DNA of 61,767 nucleotides. Origin: Lentimicrobiaceae bacterium (lineage in GTDB: Bacteria; Bacteroidota; Bacteroidia; Bacteroidales; JALOCA01). The notes under the pieces are model-generated. The model searched no databases, had not been told where the DNA came from, and saw only the letters and a program-made list of their open reading frames with translations. The stretch is from assembly GCA_023227965.1 (NCBI GenBank), contig JALOCA010000019.1, positions 1 to 61,767 of the forward strand. Reading direction: 5' to 3'. Position 1 is the first letter of the stretch. The number at the start of each line of letters is the position of its first letter. Of this stretch, positions 35,401 to 43,247 are shown one piece after another. A program made the translations under genes and the position numbers.

Positions 35401-35593
35401 CCATAGCTTTGACTGTGTCTTTACTCCAGCTTCCCGAAACCCCGACTTCAAATCCGGGGTCACCCCACCCCCAGACCGATGCTTCACTGTTTTGCTGCAA
35501 AACCATGTTATCACTGAAGATTGACGGCAATTTGATTTGCCCAAAGCAGTGAAGTGATAATCCACAAATAATAAGAATTGAAATAATTTTCAT
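32489..35593 (-). CDS. Chimeric sialate O-acetylesterase N-terminus / GH78 rhamnosidase
   Basis: A 1034-aa frame with two unrelated parts. Residues 1-about 248 are the front half of a secreted SGNH sialate/carbohydrate O-acetylesterase: leader ending CFGQ, KLPSIFSDNMVLQQ, the nucleophile block GEVWICSGQSNMEL, LIEATWGGTPAEVW, VVYNAMIAPLVPF. The expected WYQGESN half is absent. At FRIAG/EWKASWIG it switches to GH78: RYLRKEFDL, the lectin-like domain, then the (alpha/alpha)6 catalytic barrel with FPTDCPQRDERMGWLGDR (general acid region), NYWQFYSDNITWPAA, WGYMIDNKATTIWELWNG. A short stretch of the esterase part (about 35080-35148) is read in the wrong frame between two compensating indels. The rhamnosidase part looks able to work; the esterase part does not. 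Confidence 0.82.
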   Translation of the reverse strand: MKIISILIICGLSLHCFGQIKLPSIFSDNMVLQQNSEASVWGWGDPGFEVGVSGSWSKDTVKAMVSNQAIWKAKLKTPGAGGPFTISIKGKEEVVLKNVMIGEVWICSGQSNMELKAYHKFNNAEEEVKNDNYPNIRFFQVKKWAVKLPRIIVLPNGRSVHRNLYIHSVPWYFFGRYLQQNLNVPICLIEATWGGTPAEVWVKADIVESDSLLKAGAAKLKTIKWWPSRPGVVYNAMIAPLVPFRIAGEWKASWIGLDSLTNPGEQLNEVVNTRLSARYLRKEFDLNKEIQSAKLHISGLGMYECYLNGSKVSKDIFAPTATDYDKHVNYNTYDVTSLLKNDKNTIGVVLGNGRFFSLRMTNDKAFGIPVIRHFGFPKLLMQMEIKYKNGNKTTIVSDATWKLSTHGPIIANSEYDGEEYNANLELHGWNKNGYNDATWMQARIVDAPLGKLVAQNNPNIMSMEEVKPVSIKEVNGKYILDMGQNMVGWLAVKLNGTKDKPVKMRFAETTQKDGSLYMANLRGAKVTNIYTPSKDGEFSWCPTFTYQGFRYVEISGISYKPELNDFVGKVNYDEMKTIGSFETSNELINQIYKNACWGIKGNYRSFPTDCPQRDERMGWLGDRATGCLGESFIFDNNLLYAKWVQDIEDTQRGNGSLCDVAPNYWQFYSDNITWPAAYIHAANMVYGQRGDTLPIVLHYASMKKWLDFMKTSFMKDYLMEKDVYGDWCMPPERLDLIHSQDPTRKTDGTLLATSFYYRLLELMAKFARISGHQEDATAFNVLAVNVKKAYNDKFLDKGKGQYGNNTVTANLASLMQGLVPEEYQDKVFKNIVDKTEGEFKSHVGVGLIGIQFLMRGLTAHGRGDLAYKIATNRTYPSWGYMIDNKATTIWELWNGNTADPAMNSGNHVMLLGDLLTWYYENLAGIKTDNKMVGFRKIIMNPIFPDGLNHVKASTQSPYGKISSEWTKNENGLQWNIEIPANTSALVSIPAASSEKISVNDSQLNSIEGLTIVSNKDGVVTLQVESGKYRFKIVK

Positions 35594-35661
35594 CTTTCTA
35601 TTTATATTATTGATTTGTGATATAAAATGCAATTCTCATTGTAGTTTTCTGTCTTTTTTGA

Positions 35662-37824
35662 TTAATCTTGTTTAAACTCAATTTCTACAATACAAGCCAT
35701 ATATTCATCTGGGAAGACGACCTGTAAAGAACTTCCTTTTTTAGTTACTTTTATGCCAAGGTCATCCGGATAAATAAGATTTACTCTATCGGCCCTTTCA
35801 GGTAATGGTACAGAAATTTTTTGGTTTCCTTTTAGACGCCATACAGCAATAAACGCTTTATTATTCTGCTGTAATCCTACTGCTATCGGCTTATAGATAT
35901 CTGACATGGATGGCATTCCTAAAGGGAAGAAGGGAACAGACCTGGGAATGAAAGGTGCCAATGTAGATTTATATAGCTCAATTCCTTTTTTCACTTGCTT
36001 GTAACTTTCAACAGGCAGTTTTGATATTAAGCCACTTTGGTACAAGCGGCATAACATTCCATTTACCATGTTGAAAGAAGCTTCCTTTGCATTTCCATTT
36101 GGAAGAGGATAGGACCATATTCCCAGTTGTTCCGGAAGAACCGCAGCAAGTGCTCCTACCAGAATAGCCGGGTATTTCCTGTAATCCTGCTGATCAGAAG
36201 AGGATACGATCTGAGTCTGTGATAACATAGCATAATCCATTCTGTTGCCTCCACTGGCACAAGCTTCTATTATCAAATCGGGATATTTGTCAAGAACACT
36301 TTTATACCATTGAATAACAGCCCGGTTATGCTCGAGCATGCCTTGGCCGGCACTACTTGCATTCGTTTCTGTTCCAATTAACTCCTTTGAATTATAATCA
36401 ATTTTGAAGTATCCAATACCAAAATCTTTAATCAGACGATCAATAACTTCATTGGCATGCGCTATAACTTCAGGATTACGAAAATCCAAAAGGTAACGGC
36501 CGCCATCAATTACACGTTTACCGTGTCTCATTAAAAACCAATTGTCCGGTTTACTTTTTAAAGGTGAATTGATGCCCGCAACTTCAATCTCCAGCCAAAG
36601 GCCGGGTATCATTCCTTTGCTTTTTATATCATCCAAAAGTTTTTTCAATCCGCCCTGGAAGCGGGTTTTTGAAGGTTGCCACAATCCTACACCGTCCCAC
36701 CAGGTTTCATTGAGCTCCGCGTACCAACCCGCGTCAATCACAAAATAGTCAATTTTTAGTTTTGATGCCGTTTCAATCAGTGGCATCTCTTTTTCCGTTG
36801 TTGGTTTTGCCCACAAACAGTTCATATAATCATTAAAAATGACAGGGCATTTTTGGTTATCCTGGTGGGGTCTGACAACAACTGAACGGCGATATTGTGT
36901 AAGAGCAGCTATGGCTTCATTAAACCCTCCCTTTACACAACCCAAAGCTACGGGTACCGTTTGGTAAGACTCACCGGGTTTCAAAAGTTTCCATGCATGC
37001 CCATTTTGCTCATCCGGCCCGCCAAGGTAAAGATAAGTGCTTTTGTCTGCGGCTTCTGACATCTCCCAGTGCCACGATCCGTTATGCTCTATTTGCCAAA
37101 ACCAGATTAAACCGTTTCGGGTATTTTCAATCATCCCCATGGGTAGGTATTTATGGGTTGACATGGAACCTATACTACTAAAAGAGACAGTACCCCGATA
37201 TACGCTACCGTTGTAGTTCCAACCCAGTTCAGATGGTTTATAGCTTTTCCATTGCGCTTCCTGGCTCCAGTTATTATAAGCAAAATGAACTTTTATTTCA
37301 TTATCCAATTCCTCCGGAATTTCATTATAATTGTATAACACGGCAGAACTTAAGTATTCTATTCCAACATCCTCCTTACCTTCATTTACCACTTTGGTAT
37401 ATCTCCTAACCACCGGCGAAGCATTATTAAACTCATAAAAAGATTCTACGCGAAGGTTTTTTACAGGATCTCTCTGGATCAGGATGATTTGCTTTCCGTT
37501 TTGCAATTTTTTTTCCTCTTTCCCGATGAATATCAGCCGCATACCGGGGTCTCCGAAATGAATGGTTCGATTTTCCTCTCCTGAACAATACATAGAAACC
37601 TCATATCCCGTTTGATTTGTTATTGGAAATGATTTCTCACCGAAGACGTAAGTTTCCGGAAGCATATTTCGCAAACGCAAATACTTTTCATTATATACCT
37701 CAAAGTTTATTTTCAACCCACTCTCCTTCAACAAAAGGGAAGTGTTAACATTCTGTTGCTGCCCATTCGTTTCTGTTATTAAAAAAACTGAAACCATGAC
37801 TAAAAATATTTTTATTTTTTTCAT
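35662..37824 (-). CDS. Secreted GH36 alpha-galactosidase-like enzyme
   Basis: 720 aa from ATG 37824 with a Sec leader (IFLVMVSVFLITETNGQ). It has the GH36 layout: an N-terminal beta-supersandwich to about residue 310, then the barrel with DYFVIDAGWYAE, GLWLEIEVAG, the likely nucleophile Asp476 in GYFKIDYNS, EACASGGNRMDYAML and the acid/base segment SSSDQQDYRKYP. A C-terminal sandwich ends the protein. The frame is open to 37905 but the extra 27 residues precede the signal peptide. It would release alpha-galactose from side chains in the periplasm. Confidence 0.88.
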   Translation of the reverse strand: MKKIKIFLVMVSVFLITETNGQQQNVNTSLLLKESGLKINFEVYNEKYLRLRNMLPETYVFGEKSFPITNQTGYEVSMYCSGEENRTIHFGDPGMRLIFIGKEEKKLQNGKQIILIQRDPVKNLRVESFYEFNNASPVVRRYTKVVNEGKEDVGIEYLSSAVLYNYNEIPEELDNEIKVHFAYNNWSQEAQWKSYKPSELGWNYNGSVYRGTVSFSSIGSMSTHKYLPMGMIENTRNGLIWFWQIEHNGSWHWEMSEAADKSTYLYLGGPDEQNGHAWKLLKPGESYQTVPVALGCVKGGFNEAIAALTQYRRSVVVRPHQDNQKCPVIFNDYMNCLWAKPTTEKEMPLIETASKLKIDYFVIDAGWYAELNETWWDGVGLWQPSKTRFQGGLKKLLDDIKSKGMIPGLWLEIEVAGINSPLKSKPDNWFLMRHGKRVIDGGRYLLDFRNPEVIAHANEVIDRLIKDFGIGYFKIDYNSKELIGTETNASSAGQGMLEHNRAVIQWYKSVLDKYPDLIIEACASGGNRMDYAMLSQTQIVSSSDQQDYRKYPAILVGALAAVLPEQLGIWSYPLPNGNAKEASFNMVNGMLCRLYQSGLISKLPVESYKQVKKGIELYKSTLAPFIPRSVPFFPLGMPSMSDIYKPIAVGLQQNNKAFIAVWRLKGNQKISVPLPERADRVNLIYPDDLGIKVTKKGSSLQVVFPDEYMACIVEIEFKQD

Positions 37825-37960
37825 GTGAAAATTAATGGGGACTTTCCCCTTTAAAATGGTTAATAAATACTGTAATTCGATTTTGACAGCAATAAGGATT
37901 CGCATCCTTTCAAATTAGAGATTGAGAGAATGGGTATTAGTTGTACGGGCAATTTTATTG

Positions 37961-38024
37961 AAAAGCCAAGGTGTTTAAAATTTCATGCGCGTGTTCGAGT
38001 CACAGTCTTTGCCTCTTGGCTTTT
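37961..38024. terminator. Long-stem hairpin downstream of the IS110 gene
   Basis: AAAAGCCAAG (37961-37970) is complementary to CTTGGCTTTT (38015-38024), followed by more T. The 44-nt loop includes GTGTTCGAGTCAC (37991-38003), which looks like a tRNA T-arm, though no full tRNA can be folded here. It lies between the GH36 gene and IS110. Confidence 0.4.
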
Positions 38025-38092
38025 TTAGGTCAGTTTCATATTCGGATTCATCCGGAGATGTTCCAGTAAAAATCGACCTTAGGGAATTGCGC

Positions 38093-38374
38093 TTATGCGC
38101 TTTCTTTTATATCGGGATTCTCCGCTCCGAGTTCTTGCAACCTCTTTTGGAAGTACTTGATTTGTCCTTCCCGTTTCTTCTCATCAATGTAGGTCGCACC
38201 CAATTCCTGAAAACCTTTCTTCTCCTTTATCAGGTGGTAGGCTATGGTTAGGATTGCATGTCCTACTGCTACTATGGCTCTTTTTTTGCCTCTTCTGCCT
38301 GCCAGCCGTTTGTACTTGGAGCTAAGAAATGTGTTCTTTGTCCTGGATGCTGCCCATGCCGATTCTGTCAGCAC
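38093..38374 (-). pseudogene. IS110 transposase, C-terminal part in -1 frame
   Basis: Continues the transposase: from the A9 run the -1 frame reads KSGRTTHGNKSVKAV, then LTESAWAASRTKNTFLSSKY and KKRAIVAVGHAILTIAYHLI, the expected C-terminus with the serine motif region. No start of its own is convincing (GTG at 38374). Confidence 0.8.
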
Positions 38375-38379
38375 TGCTT

Positions 38380-39333
38380 TTACGCTTTTGTTGCCATGCG
38401 TGGTCCTGCCACTTTTTTTTTACCCGCGCTCTCATTGTTGCCGGGGCTCATACCTGCCCATGAAGCGAGATGCTTCTCATCTGGAAATGCTTCCATGTTC
38501 ACCCCTATCTCTGCAATAAGTGCCCCAGCGGTTTGCTCACCAACACCTGGAATCTGTTTTATCAGGCTCAACTCCTCGGCATATGGCTGCAGCTGATTCG
38601 CTATTTCTTTATCCAGGTCGTTGATAAGTGCCTCCGTCTGATCGATGTCTTTTTTTATCATCCGAAGCATGAACTTATGGTGGTCGGTTAGCTTACCCTC
38701 CAAGGCAAGCTTGATTTCCTCCCTATCGGTTTTTACACGCCAGTGGCATAGCTTTACCAACACCTCTGGATTGGTTTCTCCAGCCAGCATGGCATTGATG
38801 ATCTTTGTGCCGCTTGTGCCGTGCACTTTAGAGAGTACCGTGGATAGCTTGATATTTGCATCTTCAAGTATCCGTATCATACGGTTCTTCTCTGCAGTAA
38901 TTGCACCTTCCAGCTTGCGCCTGTATCGGGTCCTGTCACGCAGGTTACGTATCTCAGCCGGAGGAACAAAGCTCACCTTGAGCAATCCTGCCAAAAGTAG
39001 CTTGCATATCCATGCGCTATCCTTTTTGTCAGTCTTGTGTCCTGGAACATACTTGATGTGGCGGGCATTGACGATCAGGATAGTCATGCCATACCCCTCC
39101 AGGATGTTAAAAACAGGTTTCCAGTAAACTCCTGTGCTCTCCATTGAGACATGCGTTATGCCCAAGGATAATAACCATTCTCTCAATTCTGTCAAAGAAC
39201 ATGTGAACGTGGAATACGTTCGCGTTTCTGTCTTTATTGCTGTCCCGGAAACGGTCGCTACAACCGTATCCTTGTGTACGTCAAGTCCGCAACCCTTGGC
39301 TACGACTTGCTCAAAGTAAACTTCTGATGCCAT
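38380..39333 (-). CDS. IS110 family transposase, N-terminal frame
   Basis: 317-aa frame with the DEDD (RuvC-like) domain: GCGLDVHKDTVVATV (Asp), HVSMESTGVYWKPV (Glu), GHKTDKKDSAWICKLL (Asp-Asp). The Transposase_20 domain begins at LIKQIPGVGEQTAGALIAEI, near residue 258. The frame ends early after an A9 run (38411-38419 on the plus strand as T9). The rest, including the catalytic Ser region, is in the -1 frame. Normal transposases of this family are one chain of about 400 aa, so this copy is either slippage-dependent or dead. Confidence 0.85.
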   Translation of the reverse strand: MASEVYFEQVVAKGCGLDVHKDTVVATVSGTAIKTETRTYSTFTCSLTELREWLLSLGITHVSMESTGVYWKPVFNILEGYGMTILIVNARHIKYVPGHKTDKKDSAWICKLLLAGLLKVSFVPPAEIRNLRDRTRYRRKLEGAITAEKNRMIRILEDANIKLSTVLSKVHGTSGTKIINAMLAGETNPEVLVKLCHWRVKTDREEIKLALEGKLTDHHKFMLRMIKKDIDQTEALINDLDKEIANQLQPYAEELSLIKQIPGVGEQTAGALIAEIGVNMEAFPDEKHLASWAGMSPGNNESAGKKKVAGPRMATKA

Positions 39334-39347
39334 AGTTAATGATCTTT

Positions 39348-39569
39348 AGGGTGAATACCATGGCAAAGGTAGCACCCTTTTCATTATCTTTGGCGAACGG
39401 AGTCGGTCATGAGGGTTTCATAATACTTATTACTTAAATATATAATTTGAATTTTTTGAACCGAAAATATTCCGGTGTATGAGCAAAAACCATTCATTTG
39501 CGGTCAAATTAGTTTAACTCCACGCATTGAATCTTCTGTACGGCCATTGCTCTCGGGGGTATTCACCCT
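39348..39569. repeat. 12-bp inverted repeat flanking the IS110/IS1380 junction
   Basis: AGGGTGAATACC at 39348-39359 recurs as its reverse complement GGTATTCACCCT at 39558-39569. The 198 bp between hold the IS110 leader and no gene. It may be a remnant of an element end. Confidence 0.5.
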
Positions 39570-39654
39570 CTATTTGCTGATTTTTAAACTATGGGGGCAT
39601 ATTTCGCCCATACACTCCCGTGTTGATCCTCATGTTTTCCTCCTTTCTTTGTCT

Positions 39655-39852
39655 TTACGCCGCTTCGATGAGCTTGTCAAGCTCTTCCCAGGCATCTTTG
39701 TAAAAATGGTGTTCATACATTCTCAATTGCTCACTAAATTGTTTGTTTTTATAGGTGTTCGCGATCGTTGATTCAATTTGATGTCCACTAATGGTTATTT
39801 TGGCAGGCACTGCAATAAACCAATCAATAAAACTGCGGTGTTCCTGTTTTTT
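39655..39852 (-). pseudogene. IS1380-type transposase C-terminus in another frame
   Basis: The frame reads KKQEHRSFIDWFIAVPAKIT then MYEHHFYKDAWEELDKLIEA, a good match to the end of IS1380-like DDE transposases (HR-x-W-x-PA-x2-I). It is offset from the N-terminal frame, and the segment with the third acidic residue is missing. Confidence 0.55.
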
Positions 39853-40724
39853 AAATTTATTTTTACTTTGGCGCATCCCTTTGCCGTATAACTGAACTCG
39901 CATGTCGCAACATCTTTTTTGCCTTTGATCTCTAACCATGTTTGTGACTGAAGTAATTTCTCCAGGTTTTTTAATTTTACCTTCACCAGATAATCCCAGC
40001 AAAAAGATTCCAACGAGTCGAAGAGTCCTCCTGAGAAGAACCCGCTATCAGCACGAAAAAATACTTTTACTATGTTTTTTGGTAAGCTGGCTTTGACTTC
40101 TTTAAGGAAATCAACAATCCCATTGGAAGTATGGGCTGAACCTGTTCTGAACCATGTATGATAAAGCAGTTTCATCTCACTTGCAAAAACCAGAAGCGGA
40201 TGGTAGCTTTTTGCCCTTTTTTTTGTTGTGTTAAATCCTTTCGCTGCCCCTTCCTGGTTGCCACAGACTGATTTAACAGTTGAACCGGCATCAAGTGTGA
40301 TACTTTCAAGTCTGCTTTCATGCAACCATTGGGCGTTTTTTGATAGCAACAACATTTGAAGTTTTCGTGCACCGCTTTGCCCCAGGGTCTTCAAGGTTGC
40401 AGATATAGCGTTCTCGTTTATTGCCTTATCCAATTTCAATAATACTTTTACCAAACCATCCCCACTAAATGTAGCTATCCTGCAAATCCGGCTTATTCCA
40501 CTGATCGGGGACAACGTGATTGCCATCAAAATCTGGTTGACACCAAACTTTGTTGCGTTGTGCCACACTGTGGGAAACGTTTTACCTAAGCCTTTTACAA
40601 TGCTTTGACGGTTCATATATTTAGCCACTGTATTTAGTCCTGAATACTTTGTAATGTTACTGCCTGAAAATGAGGCTTTAACGATTTTTGATTGGCTGTT
40701 CAATTTTTTCTTTGTACTTTCCAT
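39795..40724 (-). CDS. IS1380-family transposase, truncated
   Basis: 309-aa frame of a DDE transposase. SITLDAGSTVKSVCGNQEGA carries the first Asp, KRAKSYHPLLVFASEMKLLY and FRTGSAHTSNGIVDFLKEV are family blocks, and VFFRADSGFFSGGLFDSLES carries the second Asp. Homology is lost after about residue 290 (KGCAKVKINLKN), where roughly 70-100 residues seem deleted before the C-terminus reappears in another frame. It is probably inactive. The ATG lies inside a 20-bp palindrome. Confidence 0.72.
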   Translation of the reverse strand: MESTKKKLNSQSKIVKASFSGSNITKYSGLNTVAKYMNRQSIVKGLGKTFPTVWHNATKFGVNQILMAITLSPISGISRICRIATFSGDGLVKVLLKLDKAINENAISATLKTLGQSGARKLQMLLLSKNAQWLHESRLESITLDAGSTVKSVCGNQEGAAKGFNTTKKRAKSYHPLLVFASEMKLLYHTWFRTGSAHTSNGIVDFLKEVKASLPKNIVKVFFRADSGFFSGGLFDSLESFCWDYLVKVKLKNLEKLLQSQTWLEIKGKKDVATCEFSYTAKGCAKVKINLKNRNTAVLLIGLLQCLPK

Positions 40725-40741
40725 CCGCCAGCTGGCGGATG
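40722..40741. promoter_or_regulatory. Perfect 20-bp palindrome over the IS1380 start codon
   Basis: CATCCGCCAGCTGGCGGATG is an exact palindrome whose left end is the complement of the transposase ATG. On the plus strand a T8 run follows, giving a terminator-like hairpin. On the minus strand a read-through transcript would fold the start codon into the stem, a known way for insertion sequences to block expression from outside promoters. Confidence 0.7.
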
Positions 40742-40951
40742 TTTTTTTTGTTTGTGTTTTTTATTCAACACCTTAAAGATAAACAATTTACATCACTTTC
40801 TTGCACTTTTATTTTACTTTTTTAAGTATTAAATGGTTTTCTAAAAACCTAATTATTGCTCCCTCCTTTATATATATTTAATCAATACATTAAAAGATGA
40901 TTTTTTACATCTGGACATATTTATTAACAATAGGTTTTTGAGATGTTCATA

Positions 40952-42022
40952 TTAATATTTCTTTGCAAACTCGTCTGCATAAGCGTTAATTTCAGCATCA
41001 GTTAAATGAGACCCGGAATTTACAATGATCCTGTATTTTAAAGTTAAGGATCCGCCGGCTGGAATATTATGATTCAATTCTTCTTTCCCTTCAGTAAAAT
41101 CCTTCGCCCCAAATGGATTTGCTGCAAATAATCCGTATCCTCTGGCATGCCAGTAAGTAGGATAACTTTGGTTCTTAGGATGATCACACACTACCAATGA
41201 GATTTTTTCGTCACCAATACTCCCATACAGATCCATCCATCTGGCACGGGTGCTCCAGACCGCTTCCCCTTTAATCCCTTCACTGCTTATATAATTACCG
41301 GTAACACCTTCGTTAGACAATGCTTTCACTGTGGTAGGATTACCCTGGGCATCGGTAAGTGTAACATCCTCTTTGGATGGAAGCTCGAGTTGACGCGCAA
41401 CACGAATACCAAACATGCCTTCTTTGGTATCTTTAAAAGTTACAGTGTTGCCGGTGGCAGTTAAAGTGGTAATACGGTCAATGATACGGGTTGATCCCTC
41501 GGCAATGAAATGATATTCGGAATGTTCCGACAGGAGTTCATTGCCTGTTGAATCGGCCCAGCTCCCAGAGGTAACCAGAACACCTTCGCCTGTCCTTTCG
41601 GATAATTTATCAACTTTAACATTTTTTATTATGCCGCCATTGGCATTTTTTGTACCCAAACCTTGCGAACCATTTCCCCAGAAATCATTGCCGTCAACAT
41701 TTCCGTAGGTTAGCCATATCCCGATCTGATGTGGATGATCATTTCGTTCACCAGCTCTTTGTTTTAACGGAAATCCCCGTGTAATTTCGGTGCCGGCAGA
41801 GGTAAACACCGGGTAGAGTACGGGCTTAGAGACATTGTCAAACCAGCAATATGATGTAAAAAGTTTTCCGTCAATCATGACATCGATCTTTTTTTCACTC
41901 TCCTGATTAATAAAAACGATTTTTAAATCCCGGCCTTTTTGATCCTTTTTCGAGGAATTTATTCCACATGAGAAGGACAAAAAAACAGTTAACAGTATAA
42001 TTGTGATTGATTGTTGTTTCAT
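40952..42022 (-). CDS. DUF6807 (PmoA-like) lipoprotein
   Basis: 356 aa from ATG 42022, with lipobox FLSFSC near residue 19. The family pattern is clear: KPVLYPVFTSAGTEITRGFP, ERNDHPHQIGIWLTYGNVDG, NDFWGN and, late, YWHARGYGLFAANPFGAKDF. Members are secreted proteins of unknown function common in Bacteroidota and Planctomycetes sugar loci, with a beta-sandwich like aldose epimerases. It ends the operon Gfo/Idh-PhyH-MFS-UroD-DUF6807. Confidence 0.85.
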   Translation of the reverse strand: MKQQSITIILLTVFLSFSCGINSSKKDQKGRDLKIVFINQESEKKIDVMIDGKLFTSYCWFDNVSKPVLYPVFTSAGTEITRGFPLKQRAGERNDHPHQIGIWLTYGNVDGNDFWGNGSQGLGTKNANGGIIKNVKVDKLSERTGEGVLVTSGSWADSTGNELLSEHSEYHFIAEGSTRIIDRITTLTATGNTVTFKDTKEGMFGIRVARQLELPSKEDVTLTDAQGNPTTVKALSNEGVTGNYISSEGIKGEAVWSTRARWMDLYGSIGDEKISLVVCDHPKNQSYPTYWHARGYGLFAANPFGAKDFTEGKEELNHNIPAGGSLTLKYRIIVNSGSHLTDAEINAYADEFAKKY

Positions 42023-42071
42023 AATGTTCAAATTAGTTTTATTGTTTATACTTTATAGTAGATGGATCATT

Positions 42072-43247
42072 TTAATATTTCCCATATTCCATGAGAGTAT
42101 CCCACATAGCCCAGAAATTCTCCGGAGGCACATCTTCCTGAATATTATGTACAGGGGCATATACGAATCCTCCACCGGGAGCCATAATATCTAGTATTTT
42201 TCTTACCTCATCTTTTACATATTCAGGGCGGGCATTTTTCAAAGTAGATTGTGTATCAACACCACCTCCCCAAAATACGAGGTCATTCCCAAAATCGTTT
42301 TTCAGACCTTTTAGATCCATATTTGTAGCTGTGAACTGAACAGGGTTAAGAATATCCAATCCTGCTTCTATTAAATCCGGAAGTAATACACGAACTGAGC
42401 CACAGGTATGCATAAATATTTTAATGTGAGGCAATCTCTTTTTGATATGCGACCACAGCAACCCAAACCTTGGTATTATCGTCTTTCGTAAATAATCCGG
42501 TTCCAATAAGGTGGAGGTTTGTGTTCCAAGATCATCACATTCAGATAGTACACTTACCCTGTTCTGAAGGTTATTTTCAATCAGCCAGTCAATAACCAGA
42601 TCCCAGTAATTGAATTTGTATTCGAGGATCAGATCAAGTAGTTTTTCTACACCTGCAGGGTCAATCATGGTATCCAAATACCAATTCTGATATCCCCTTA
42701 TCCGCAATGATGTTTCTGTTAGGCCCGCACAATTTCTGTCAGCGATCACTCCATAGTCATAAATATTCTGTATCTGTTCTGACAAATCACTTCGGATAAG
42801 ATCTGAATGATAACCCAGTACAGGAAACCGATAATTTTGCAATCCTTCATCAATGGAAGAAAACTGTTCCAGTGGAAAAGTAAACTGATTGAAATAGAAG
42901 TCTTTCGATTCATCCATTTTCCAGAGACATCCCCAACTATCTGTAAGTTCCAATTTACCATCTTTCACAGTGACTATTTTTTCAAAGTCCGGAATCCTTC
43001 GTGAACCAATACGTCTGGTATCAGATTTTAGTTGTTTTAAAGTGTCTTCAATTGGTGTAACAATCTGCTGGATAGGATCAATCTCTTTTTTATCGAATTC
43101 AGGGGATAATCCACGATACTCCATTGCCCTCACAAAAGCTTTCTTATTGATTCCTGTAACAGTTGTTCCGGCCAAGTCATATGGCACCCTGTCAGGTTCT
43201 TTGTGGTTGAGTGTTATATTTAATCTTTCAGAACTTTTCATTACCAT
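42072..43247 (-). CDS. Uroporphyrinogen decarboxylase-like (URO-D/methyltransferase) protein
   Basis: 391-aa cytoplasmic protein of the UROD superfamily, which includes corrinoid- or thiol-dependent methyltransferases. It opens with NHKEPDRVPYDLAGTTVTGI and has the metal-binding stretch IFMHTCGSVRVLLPDLIEAG, LDILNPVQ, WGGGVDTQSTL and GGGFVYAPVHNIQEDVPPEN. The HTCG motif is the zinc-site form seen in methyltransferase members, not in haem biosynthesis. It lies next to a transporter and a dioxygenase, so a demethylation role is an inference. The start abuts the transporter stop (43247/43248). Confidence 0.83.
   Translation of the reverse strand: MVMKSSERLNITLNHKEPDRVPYDLAGTTVTGINKKAFVRAMEYRGLSPEFDKKEIDPIQQIVTPIEDTLKQLKSDTRRIGSRRIPDFEKIVTVKDGKLELTDSWGCLWKMDESKDFYFNQFTFPLEQFSSIDEGLQNYRFPVLGYHSDLIRSDLSEQIQNIYDYGVIADRNCAGLTETSLRIRGYQNWYLDTMIDPAGVEKLLDLILEYKFNYWDLVIDWLIENNLQNRVSVLSECDDLGTQTSTLLEPDYLRKTIIPRFGLLWSHIKKRLPHIKIFMHTCGSVRVLLPDLIEAGLDILNPVQFTATNMDLKGLKNDFGNDLVFWGGGVDTQSTLKNARPEYVKDEVRKILDIMAPGGGFVYAPVHNIQEDVPPENFWAMWDTLMEYGKY

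Larger units (their letters stand above)
38093..39422 (-). mobile_element. IS110-family insertion sequence
   Basis: The element is recognised by its transposase, split in two frames, plus a conserved leader (39388-39422) upstream. Members of this family have no long terminal inverted repeats and use a non-coding bridge RNA, so the exact ends cannot be set by eye; the limits given cover the coding part and the leader. Confidence 0.7.

Noticed and set aside
37985..38010. tRNA gene
   Set aside because: Only a T-arm-like sequence; no cloverleaf can be drawn.
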